Notes under the pieces: model-generated
Told to the model about the DNA's origin: nothing
Database searches by the model: none
The model's input: the letters and a program-made list of their open reading frames with translations, nothing else
Translations under genes and position numbers: made by a program
Source of the DNA: Macrostomum hystrix
Lineage: Eukaryota > Platyhelminthes > Macrostomidae
Length of the DNA stretch: 64,000 nucleotides
Direction of reading: 5' to 3'
Assembly (NCBI GenBank): GCA_950097015.1
Contig: CATNEN010000002.1
Location: forward strand, 2,790,001 to 2,854,000
In this document: one piece after another, positions 9,516 through 21,500 of the stretch
Numbering within the stretch: position 1 is the first letter of the stretch
Layout: each line of letters begins with the position of its first letter

Positions 9516-12500
9516 AGATTCTTACCGACTTTGCCGCTAAACAGTTTCTCATCGAATCCCTGATAGAATCGCCGCTTTGAAGCTGATGCTGTTGCCTGAC
9601 CTGTCTGCTGCTTCTGCTGCTGCTGCTGCTGCTGTTGCTGCTGAGGCTCTGGAGTATCCACTCCTGACTCCAGAAGGTCGGGACTAGCAGAACGGCGATT
9701 TTCTAGAAACGATTGCTGCTGATGTTGCCGCTGTTGTTGCTGCTGGTGCTGGTGCTGCTGCTGCTGCTGCTGCTGCTGCTGCAGCAGATTGTACCGATGA
9801 TGCACAAACTTCGGCACTCCGCCAAGGCCGCTCCCGGAGCCGCGATACCCCGGCAATTCGGCAGTTGCCGTACGGCGAGTGGCAACTGGACGACTGTTGT
9901 GAGTCGGTTTGTGCGAGGCTTTGTAAAATTATAATCGGAACCTTTATTCCGATAGGTTCCGATTATCCCAACATCCCAACAGATACTCAATCCCAACAGA
10001 TACTCAATCCCAACAGATACTCAATCCCAACAGATACTCAATCCCAACAGATACTCAATCCCAACAGATACTCAATCCCAACAGACACTCAATCTCAACA
10101 GATACTCAATCCCAACAGACACTCAATCTCAACAGACACTCAATCCCAACAGATGCTCAATCTCAACAGATACTCAATCCCAACAGATACTCAATCCCAA
10201 CAGATACTCAATCCCAACAGATACTCAATCCCAACAGATACTCAATCCCAACAGATACTCAATCCCAACAGATACTCAATCCCAACAGATACTCAATGCC
10301 AACAGATACTCAATCCCAACAGATACTCGATCCCAACAGATACTCAATCCCAACAGATACTCAATCCCAACAGATTACTATAATTGCTAATTGGAGTCCA
10401 TTTGAGTTATTCAATATAATTATAGACCAAGAATGCAAATTTGTGATCTTCTCTGATTAAAGTTAAACTCCAATCTATCGATCCACTTAACCGTGCAATG
10501 GCAAAGTACATGGTGGACCTTTCTTAACGACATTTTGACAGAATTTTTTTAATGCTAACTTCTTTGTACGCTACTGTTAGTAGAGTAGAACGAATGAGAA
10601 AAAATAAAAAGCTAGAAAAATATTTTTTAAACATTTTTTGCAAGCTTCTGTTTGTAGACTAAAAAGACTCACGATAAGGTAATAAATCTCTAGAAAAACG
10701 ATTTTAATGGTTATAATTTTTACTTTTATGAGTTTATAAAAAACTAATGAGTAGTTTGCAAGGTAGACTAACCCTCCACTGGCGCTGCTTTTCCTTCCTG
10801 CGCTGCTCCTGTCTAGACTGGACCCTCTCGACCTGTACTTTCCAATCTCGTCGACAATGTGCTGCAGAGTGGCTCTCAGCTGGAATATAAGTTTTAGCGA
10901 AATGCGGCTTAAAAAGAAACATCACCCACGGCTGCAGTTGCGAAAGACAAATTGCTTTATTTAAAAAGAGCTGACCTCCTCTTGTCTGCCTGGCAGCTGT
11001 TGCTCGGATTCTAATTTGATCGAGTTGATCTGCGGGATTTGAGCAAACTAAAAACAATTGACGATTATCTGAGCACAGTAGCCAGCCTGCACCACAGATA
11101 ATATATAAGATAAGTTATATATTATCTGTGGCCTGCACTGCACACCCACCTCATCCACCGTGCACTGGAATCTGTCAAGCCACTGGTCAACAACCAGCCG
11201 CAGCTGTTGGCCAGCGAATTGCAGGCTGACCCGGTCGCTGACCCGGCGCTGACGTTCCCGGGTCAGGGCGTCCTCGAGTGCGTCGGCGCGGCTGCGCCAT
11301 TCCACCGATTCATCACGGAGTCGGTCGGCCTGTAGGAAGACAAAAATCATCAGTGGAACTACCAAGCGGGGGGGGAATTCCTGACAATCTTTTTGTGCTG
11401 CACCCGAACGGAGCAACGCAAGCACACGAAACTCAAGAACACGGGCCAACTTTTTGTTGCACATCTTCGTAAACAATAATCAAGTCGCCAGCTCTTTAGA
11501 CCGTCGAGATATTCAGTGGTTCTGGCCGAAGGTTAGATTTTGCCATAAGCGCTAGTGTATTTCATACACCCCTATACACGAATTAGCACTGTGCCTCAGT
11601 GCGGCCTTGCCAGGCCTTCAAAAGTTATCAGCATGTCACCCGAATGTGCCTGCATCATCTCCGTCTTCAGTGGTCGCCTACTTTTATCTAGACGGAGCTG
11701 CTGGACCTTCAAGGGCTACAACAGGTCTAACTAGGCCACTATGGACACCCTGACGCGAGTTTCTCCAATTTCACTGATCAAGCCTAAGTATTAGGCGCAG
11801 CTCAACCACAGGACAGCCTCGCCTTGTCAGTCAACCAACCAGTCACCACCCAACGCTGTTAGCATTCAGGCGCTGCCAAAAAACTTGGCATAGAAAACGG
11901 GCGGCTGATTGGCTTGGTAGTCCTACTGTTAAAGAGCGAATTCTTCTTGGAGAACTGACTAAGGAGTCAGCGAGGCACCTGACATGACGATGGGGCCACA
12001 ATTTTTGCCCCTCGAGTGCCAACCTCGAGGCACAGTGAAGTGTACACTGCCTGACGATGAGAAAGTCAGGGCAGATGTACACACCTGTGTGAGTGTGTGC
12101 TCAGGAGTCAGCGAAATGGGCAGAATTGCCTCCTCTCTCTGGCTGCGGGTCTAGTGTCACCAAATGAGGCGCCATTGGCCACAGCCATCCTGCAAAAATA
12201 CTATCAATTATTATTATATATTATTTCTTCAAGGAGAGCGTCCTTATGTAAAGGCGTCTTAAAGCAAAATAAAAACTTTTGTCTTCTGCCAGCCTTAATT
12301 GGGCCAGATGTGCAACCGACAGCACAGCCCGCAGCTATTGCGCGGCGCATCTGAAAGCTGCGTACGACTGTTCAGTCCATGGACTGGGATGACGAAACAC
12401 CCACACTAGATTACCCCAGCTGATGCTGGTACCCATTTAGCAGCTGGGTGTCTTGCTAAAGTACACAGATTGTTCCAGTGGAGTCAAGAATCGAACCCCC

Positions 12501-15500
12501 GACGTTCATGTTTAACTCGGATTTCGCTCGGAAACTGAAAGTCGGAATTCTCACCTGGGCGCAGGTCAGCCTCATCTCAGCGATTCGTCGCCACAGCCGC
12601 CCAGCCTCCTGGCCCCATCGCTCCAGCTGGTCCAGCTTCATCTCGGCCAGTCTGGCTGCCAGCTCCGCGGCCTCCTTTCTCTGCCGGTCGATGCGCCTCT
12701 CCTGCTCCGTCAGTCGCACCTGCAGCTCGGCTCTCTCGGCGTCGAATGGTCCACCGACGCCACCGAGGGAGGCTGCGGCGGACGTTTTTGAACCGGTGAA
12801 TCTCTGGAACATCCTCGGCACGGTGGACGACGAAGGGCTGGACGACAACTTGGCCAGTAGCTGACGGTTCTCGCGGCTGAGTCGACCAGTGACATCCGCG
12901 TGCTGCCTGCGCTGGTCCGCCAGCTGGGCCTCCAGCTGCCGCAGTTCGAGGTCGCGTTCGGCCAGATCCGCTGACAGGCGCGAGTGCTGCTCGACCTCCG
13001 ATTGGACGGCTACCGATTCGTCCGGCTGAAGAAGAGGATTTCACACTTGCACTCCAGACTTGCACTCCAGACTTGCACTCCACACTTGCACTCCAGACTT
13101 GCACTCCAGACTTGCACTCCACACTTGCACTCCACACTTGCACTCCACACTTGCACTCCACACTTGCACTCCAGACTTGCACTCCACACTTGCACTCCAC
13201 ACTTGCACTCCAGACTTGCACTCCACACTTGCACTCCACACTTGCACTCCAGACTTGCACTCCACACTTGCACTCCACACTTGCACTCCAGACTTGCACT
13301 CCAGACTTGCACTCCAGACTTGCACTCAAGCGTCATCTATACCATCTGATGAGTGATCTATACCATCTGATGAGTGATCTATACCATCTGATGAGTGATC
13401 TATACCATCTGATGAGTGATCTATACCATCTGATGAGTGATCTATACCATCTGATGAGTGATCTATACCATCTGATGAGTGATCTATACCATCTGATGAG
13501 TGATCTATACCATCTGATGAGTGATCTATACCATCTGATGAGTGATCTATACCATCTGATGAGTGATCTATAACATCTGATGAGTGATCTATAACATCTG
13601 ATGAGTGATCTATACCATCTGATGAGTGATCTATACCATCTGATGAGTTATCTATACCATCTGATGAGTGATCTATACCATCTGATGAGTGATCTATAAC
13701 ATCTGATGAGTGATCTATAACATCTGATGAGTGATCTATACCATCTGATGAGTGATCTATACCATCTGATGAGTGATCTATAACATCTGATGAGTGATCT
13801 ATAACATCTGATGAGTGATCTATACCATCTGATGAGTGATCTATACCATCTGATGAGTGATCTATACCATCTGATGAGTGATCTATACCATCTGATGAGT
13901 GATCTATACCATCTGATGAGTGATCTATAACATCTGATGAGTGATCTATACCATCTGATGAGTGATCTATACCATCTGATGAGTGATCTATACCATCTGA
14001 TGAGTGATCTATAACATCTGATGAGTGATCTATAACATCTGATGAGTGATCTATACCATCTGATGAGTGATCTATACCATCTGATGAGTGATCTATACCA
14101 TCTGATGAGTGATCTATAACATCTGATGAGTGATCTATAACATCTGATGAGTGATCTATACCATCTGATGAGTGATCTATACCATCTGATGAGTGATCTA
14201 TACCATCTGATGAGTGATCTATACCATCTGATGAGTGATCTATAACATCTGATGAGTGATCTATACCATCTGATGAGTGATCTATACCATCTGATGAGTG
14301 ATCTATAACATCTGATGAGTGATCTATACCATCTGATGAGTGATCTATACCATCTGATGAGTGATCTATACCATCTGATGAGTGATCTATACCATCTGAT
14401 GAGTGATCTATACCATCTGATATAAATATGCGAACATCTATATTTGACCAGCTCATCCAAACTAGCCTACTCAAAGTAGTAGACCGCAAATTAAAATTTC
14501 TGTCTAATCTGTTTACCGCCTGCATCTGCTCCTGCAGCGCCTGCCTCTGCTGCGCGCGCATCTCCCGCTCTCGGCGACACATGTCAGCGGCGTCATCGTA
14601 TAGTCGACGAAATTCGTCGACCTCGCGCTGGTAGGCCTCCAGCTGAAGCTGCAGGGTCACCTGCTGGTGCGTCTGCTGCAGGTAGATGCGCTCAACCTGC
14701 TGCAGGTACCTCAAGCGAACTCGCGTCTCTGTTGGCAGATCGTCGGCAGTGGCAAATGGAAATGGCGATCTTCCTTGCAGCTTGTCGGCGTCTGCAACCA
14801 GCTTGCTGCTGCTGCTGCTGGCCTGTTGAGATAAGGGTTCGAGATCGAAATCAATAATTGTCTGCTCTGATCTGCATGACAACAAAAATATCTGTTTGAT
14901 TTATGACTTGTGCATTCAGTCTATTCAAACAACTGAACAAACGCTGCTCTAAAAAAGTATTTGTTAAAATTTGTTTCTCTCCAGTCAGTTTCTATACTTT
15001 CCAGGAAGTTTCCAAATTATTCTGGAAGTTTCCATACTTTCCAAGAAGTTTCTACACTCCAGGAAGTTTCTAGAACCTTAAGAAATTTGTTAAGTTTATC
15101 CAAAGCTTCCAAGCTTTCAGGAAAGTTTGCAAAGTTTAAAGAAATTTTCACTACTTTCCAGGAAGTTTTTATACTTTCCAGGAAGTTTTTATACTTTCCA
15201 GGAAGTTTTTATACTTTCCAGGAAGTTTTTTTACTTTCCAGGAAGTTTTTTTACTTTCCAGGAAGTTTTTTTACTTTCCAGGAAGTTTTTATACTTTCCA
15301 GGAAGTTTCTATACTTTCCAGGAAGTTTTTTTACTTTCCAGGAAGTTTCTATACTTTCCAGGAAGTTTCTATACTTTCCAGGAAGTTTTTATACTTTCCA
15401 GGAAGTTTCTATACTTTCCAGGAAGTTTTTATACTTTCCAGGAAGTTTCTATACTTTCCAGGAAGTTTCTATACTTTCCAGGAAGTTTTTATACTTTCCA

Positions 15501-18500
15501 GGAAGTTTCTATACTTTCCAGGAAGTTTTTATACTTTCCAGCAAGTTTTTATACTTTCCAGGAAGTTTTTATACTTTCCAGGAAGTTTTTATACTTTCCA
15601 GCAAGTTTTTATACTTTCCAGCAAGTTTTTATACTTTCCAGCAAGTTTTTGTACTTTCCAGGAAGTTTCTATGCTTCACATTAAGGTTTAGTTTCAAAAG
15701 TTTCCAGGAATTACCAACGTTTTTACGTATTCCTTTGATTTCTTCTTGGGACTGAGCTTAGGAATTTAATTTTTGTCCGAGGTTTTTTATTTAGTTCTAG
15801 CTTATTTATTTATCATCACGTTTGGCCTCTAAAACCTTCACTTCATTAATTTTGTGTCACTCCTAGCCTGCCATGTTATTCACCTGTCGAAGCAAAACCT
15901 GACGGGTTGTAATCAGGGGTAAACACGATAATACTCGTAGTTTTGAAAACAGGTTCTACACAAAGTGTGTTATCTTTAGAGTGCTTCAAATAGGCACTAA
16001 TTGGTAATTTTGTTAGAATTGACATGACTTAAGACAAGGCTAGGCCAAAGTGGTTCAAAAAATCGAAACTAAACACTCGAAGGAATTTGTTTTTTCTTGT
16101 TTCCACGCACCTTAAGTTATTTTTTTAATAAAAGCCGAGACTCCGGTAAAGAAAAAAATGCTCACAATGTCCCTGAGTCTGGAGCTTGAAGTTCTGCAGA
16201 GCAGATGCACTTTTGCACAATGTTTGAGTTAATATTGAACGCTGTTTCGAGAGATGACAGCGCGTGTCATTCAAGAGAGCTAATGACGTGGCCCAGTTTT
16301 GGGAATTAATATTTCACACTCTTTGACTCATTCTCTATTGAACACTTTGGGAATTGAGAGGATCTAGCTGTTGAAATTCCCACGAGAGTCCGAGAAGTAC
16401 ATTTATCTTTTAATTCGTCGAAAATATAAGAGTAAAAGCATAAAAATCTAACATACTGAATTGAGAAGAATTGCTTTTAAAATTCTTGCGTTACTAAAAA
16501 TTCAGAAATCCCAAAATTCTTGAAATCCTAAAATAACAAAATCATAAAATCCTGAAATCGCAAAACTCTGAGATCCTGAAATCTTAAAAGCCTGAAATCC
16601 CAAAATCCTGAAATCCCAAAATCCTGAAATCCCAAAATCCTGAAATCCCAAAATCTTGAAATCCCAAAATCTTGAAATCCCAAAAATCATGAAATCCAAA
16701 AATTCTAAAATCATAAAATCAAAAAATTCCTAAACTCCTAAAAATACCGAATTCCGTCCCATCTCAAGATCAGGCAAGCGGCACTCACCGCGGCGGCAGC
16801 GCGCACCTTGATGCTCTCCAGGTCCCGCCTCAGCAGGGCCGTCTCCGCCCTGTCCCGATCCCGCTCAGCCCGCAGCCGTTTGGCCTCGTCCTCGATCTCA
16901 GCCGTCGACTCGGCGGCCATCAACTTCACCTCCGTCGCCGAAGCTCGCAGCCTGTCGGCTTCGTCGGCGGCGGCGGCCCGTTCGGCGTTGAGCTCGGCCA
17001 GGCGGCGCCTCGCAGGACCGCCCGTGGTCGCCTCCCAGTCGGCTGCGCGCTGTCTGGCGGTCTCGGCTTCGGCTTCAGCGGCCGACAGCTTCCGATTGGC
17101 GTCGGTCAGCTCGCTGTCCAGCCGGCCGAGTTCGCGCTCCCGGCCTCCGAGGCGGCCGCTGATGACGGTGATGAGCTCGTCCTTCTCGCGGATGCGGTCG
17201 TCACGGCTGGCTGCGGCCTCCTGCTCAACGCGCTGCCGATCCACAGTCGCCGACAGCTCCTCGGTGGCGATGGTCAGGGCCTGGCGCAGCTCCGTCAGCT
17301 GGCGCTCTCGCTCAGCCGCTTCAATCGTCTGACGGCGGAGCTCCTCGCGCAGGCGGGCGCCCTCCGTGGACTTCTCGCGAACGCCTGCGCGACAGTGGGA
17401 ATTCGGGTGCTTTTGTTGACCTACGCGGTTTGGGATCTTGGCAGAGCGGGAAGAAGAGGGGGAAAGGGAGAGACGGGAGGAAGGCAGAAAGGGGAGAAGA
17501 GGGGAGAGAAAGGAGAATCGAAGAGAGGGGATAAAGTGAGAGAGGGGAGAGGGGGAGATGAGGTTAGAGGCGAGAAGAGTGGAGAAGCGGGTAGAGAGTG
17601 GGAGAAGCGACAGAGGGAAGAAAGGGAAAGAGGGGAGATTAGGATAATAGCCTCCAACTTCCTTAGTTCGCGAAAGAAAGTTTATAGATTTTTATCAAAG
17701 CTGTTGTTTTAATGACAGAAAAATTACCGAAATAATTTAAATGACGACCACAAATTATAGGAAACGGGTGAGGAAAATCATGAAGGCAGTTTATAATACA
17801 GCAAGTAATAATACAGTTACAAGCTAAGTAAATTTGCTTAAAAAGAAAGATTTAGCAAAAAAAGAACTATGAGACAAATAGCCAACGCCGCAGGATCAGT
17901 AAAAGGTTACCAATTCATACAACACTAATTAACTAGCAACAACTCGTAGGATCTACCGGGTGGCCCATGCGTTTAAGGACAACCTTAAAAATAGAAGAAA
18001 GCAAAGCCAGCGGTAGCTAGAGCATAATAGTTTTGGTCATAGACAAAATAGTATCTATATAGTCTGTAGTTGCCGCGAAAATTTTCGGCAACTTAGCATT
18101 AGCCATGAATCGCGCTAAACGTTTGATGGTGGTAGACCAGCTCGCGCGGGGTATAAGCCCAGCACAGATAGCAGAGAACCTCAATGTTGCAAGGTCGTTT
18201 GTTTACGCCGTCAAGAGCGACATTGAAGAAGTTGGAGCTGCTGCGGCAGTTGAAAGGAAACCCCACAACTCTCCAAGACCAATCAGGTCAGAGGAGCTTC
18301 GCGAAACTGTGGCTGAGAGGATCAAAGCTGACCCTCGAGTGTCCATCAGGGAGCTTGCCAGGTCAAGTGGTGTTTCAAGGAGCACGATGCAGAGGCTGGT
18401 ACACGAAGACCTTGACCTCAGTTCGTATAAGATTAAAGAATCGCAGGCATTAACAGCAACTGCCAGATCTGTTCGAGCAGAACGGTGCCGTCAATTAATC

Positions 18501-21500
18501 AACCGACTGAAAGGACCGGACGCCGGGAAGGTTCTGATCTTCAGCGATGAGAAGTTCTGGACCGTCGACAGGGCCTTCAATCGACAGAATGACCGATATC
18601 TGGCACCGTCAGGAGACTCCAGCTCTGCTGCGGAGGAACACCGCTTCATGCCTCGCCAGCAACATGCCAAAGGTGCCATGTTTCTCGGTGTCGTGGCTTC
18701 GGACGGCAGGGTGGCTCCCCCGATCTGGGTACCAGCTGGAGTGAAAATCAACTCAGCCGAGTACATCCGCATGCTCCAGGATCATGTACTGCCATGGATT
18801 AGACACAACTTTGCCCCAGGTACGTTTGTTTTTCAGCAGGACGGCGCTCCTGCCCACACGGCTGTCGCTACTCAAGAATTTCTTCGCCGGGAGCTCGGCG
18901 AGGACTTCTGGAATGCGACCACTTGGCCACCATCGAGTCCAGACTGTTCCCCTCTCGATTACTTTGTGTGGAACAACGTGGCCCGCGTTGCATGTTTAAC
19001 AACTTATGCTACCGTGGAGACTCTCCAAGTTGCTGTTAGTGCTGCCTGGTCAGCTCAGGGCCCTGCCGTCATCAGAGGTGCCTGTACCAAGTTTCGGTCT
19101 CGCATTGAAGCCGTGTATGCAGCGGAGGGGGGCTACATTGAGTAAATGTTATTTTTAGTTGCCATCTAGACATTATGGCGGTCAGTTAAAATGTTAAAGT
19201 TTTCGTTTGTTGGTTGTTTTTATATTAAAAATGTATATACATTTGATCATTTTTAAGTTGTCCTTAAACGCATGGGCCACCCGGTAGAAGGCTACTTTAG
19301 CTGGGCAATATTTGAGCAAGACATCACCAATGCCACCTGGCTACGGATGATTACAACAAGCATTGAGGAAAATCAATTGACAACCATTCACCCGAGACGT
19401 ACATGAAGCTACTGACAGCTATGTACATATTGTACTTACTTGACATTGACATACTGACATTTGAAGGCTGGGGTGGTTTTTTTAGTGGCGAAGTTTTTTA
19501 TTGTTAGGTGTTTGGATATAAAAATGCCAGTTTAACCTGTATAAACATTAGTTTTACCTGTGTAAAATTTGTTTTATTTCTATAACATTTGTTTTACCTG
19601 CATTTCACCTGTTCAACATTCGTTTCACCTGTTCGACATTCGTTTCACCTGTTCGACATTCGTTTCACCTGTTCAATATTCGTTTCACCTGTTCAACATT
19701 CGTTTCACCTGTTCGACATTCGTTTCACCTGTTCGACATTCGTTTCACCTGTTCAATATTCGTTTCACCTACTCAACATTCGTTTCACCTGTTCAATATT
19801 CGTTTCACCGACTCAACATTCGTTTCACCTGTTCAACATTATTTTAACCTGTTCGGCATTCGTTTCACCTACTCAACATTCGTTTCACCTACTCAACATT
19901 CGTTTCACCTGTACAAATTTCGTTTCACCTGTTTATCATTCGTTTCACCTGTTCATCATTCGTTTCACCTGTTCGACATTCGTTTCACCTGTTCAACATT
20001 CATTTCACCTGTTCATCATTCGTTTCACCTGTTCATCATTCGTTTCACCTGTTCATCATTCGTTTCACCAGTTCGACATTCGTTTCACCTGTTCAACATT
20101 CGTTTCATCTGTTCATCATTCATTTCACCTGTTCAACATTCGTTTCACCTGTTCGACATTCGTTTCACCTGTTCGACATTCGTTTCACCTGTTCAATATT
20201 CGTTTCACCTACTCAACATTCGTTTCACCTGTTCAATATTCGTTTCACCGACTCAACATTCGTTTCACCTGTTCAACATTATTTTAACCTGTTCGGCATT
20301 CGTTTCACCTACTCAACATTCGTTTCACCTACTCAACATTCGTTTCACCTGTACAAATTTCTTTTCACCTGTTCATCATTCGTTTCACCTGTTCGACATT
20401 CGTTTCACCTGTTCAACATTCATTTCACCTGTTCATCATTCGTTTCACCTGTTCATCATTCGTTTCACCTGTTCATCATTCGTTTCACCAGTTCGACATT
20501 CGTTTCACCTGTTCAACATTCGTTTCACCTGTTCATCATTCGTTTCACCTGTTCAAACTTCGTTTCACCTGTTCAGGCAGGTGGCTTTATTTGTTCGGGA
20601 GCATTTTATCTGTGAAGGACTCACTGGTGAACTGGCTCTTGAGCAGATAAAGCTCGCCCTTAAGCCGCTCGAACTCTCTATCAGCGTCCAGCAGCTTCCG
20701 CTGCAGGCTCTGCATGGCCTCGTCCTGTTCGCTGATGTGCTCCTCGCGCAGTTTGAGCTCCTCGTTGAGCACCTGCAGGCTGCGCTCGGCGGCCAATTTC
20801 TCCTTCTCCATGCGGGCCAACTTGGCCACCAGCTGGTCATTGTGGGTCTTCAGCTCCGCCATCTCCGCTCGAATGGCAGCATCGGAGGCCGCAGAGTCCA
20901 CCGACTTCGGCTGCTGCTCGTCGTGACGAGTTCGCTGCTGATTGTCCACTAGTTGCTTCAACGAGTCGTACTTGCGACGGTCCTGCTCTAGTTGCGCCAG
21001 GCAGTCCTTCAGCTGCGATTCCTTGTCTTCGATCATAATTTTGTACTTTTCGCTATCCTTCACCTCGCGCCTCTGATCCTCTCGCATTGTCTCGAGTCGC
21101 TTCTGGTAATGCTGAGTTCGCTGCCGCTCCTCGCGCAACAACAGCTCCAGGCTGTGAAGCCGTTCGCGGAATTTTTTCTGCGGGACCATTGATAGGAACG
21201 TGTGGCGTCAGGTGGGTGTTGAAGGGAAGGTTTCAAAGAGGGTATGAATGTTCGGGGACAGGGCGTGAGGTTGGTGTTTAAGGGGGGGTAAGAAATATTC
21301 GGGGGACAGGGCGTGGGGTTGTTGATAAAGGGGGTTAGGAATGTTCGGGGACAGGGCGTGGGGTTGGTGTTAAAGGGGGTAGGAATTTTTAGGTTACGGG
21401 ATGTGAGGTGGGTGTTAAAGTGGTTTGGAATATTCTGAAATACAGCGTGAGGTTGGTGCTAATGGACAGAGTGATCTTGTGTATGAGGTATATTGACTTG

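Noticed and set aside
13336-14421. CTGATGAG in every 21-bp unit, reminiscent of the hammerhead ribozyme core
   Set aside because: No GAAA partner motif and no pairing stems are present in or between units, so no hammerhead can form.
20587-20624. TAA at 20587 with an overlapping AATAAA as the 3' end of the MTCL-like gene, making the left-hand exons a second gene
   Set aside because: An in-phase GTGAGT donor at 20624 joins to exon 10 (17384) in the correct phase, and all later exons chain in phase to a stop at 9359. A short alternative isoform ending here remains possible.
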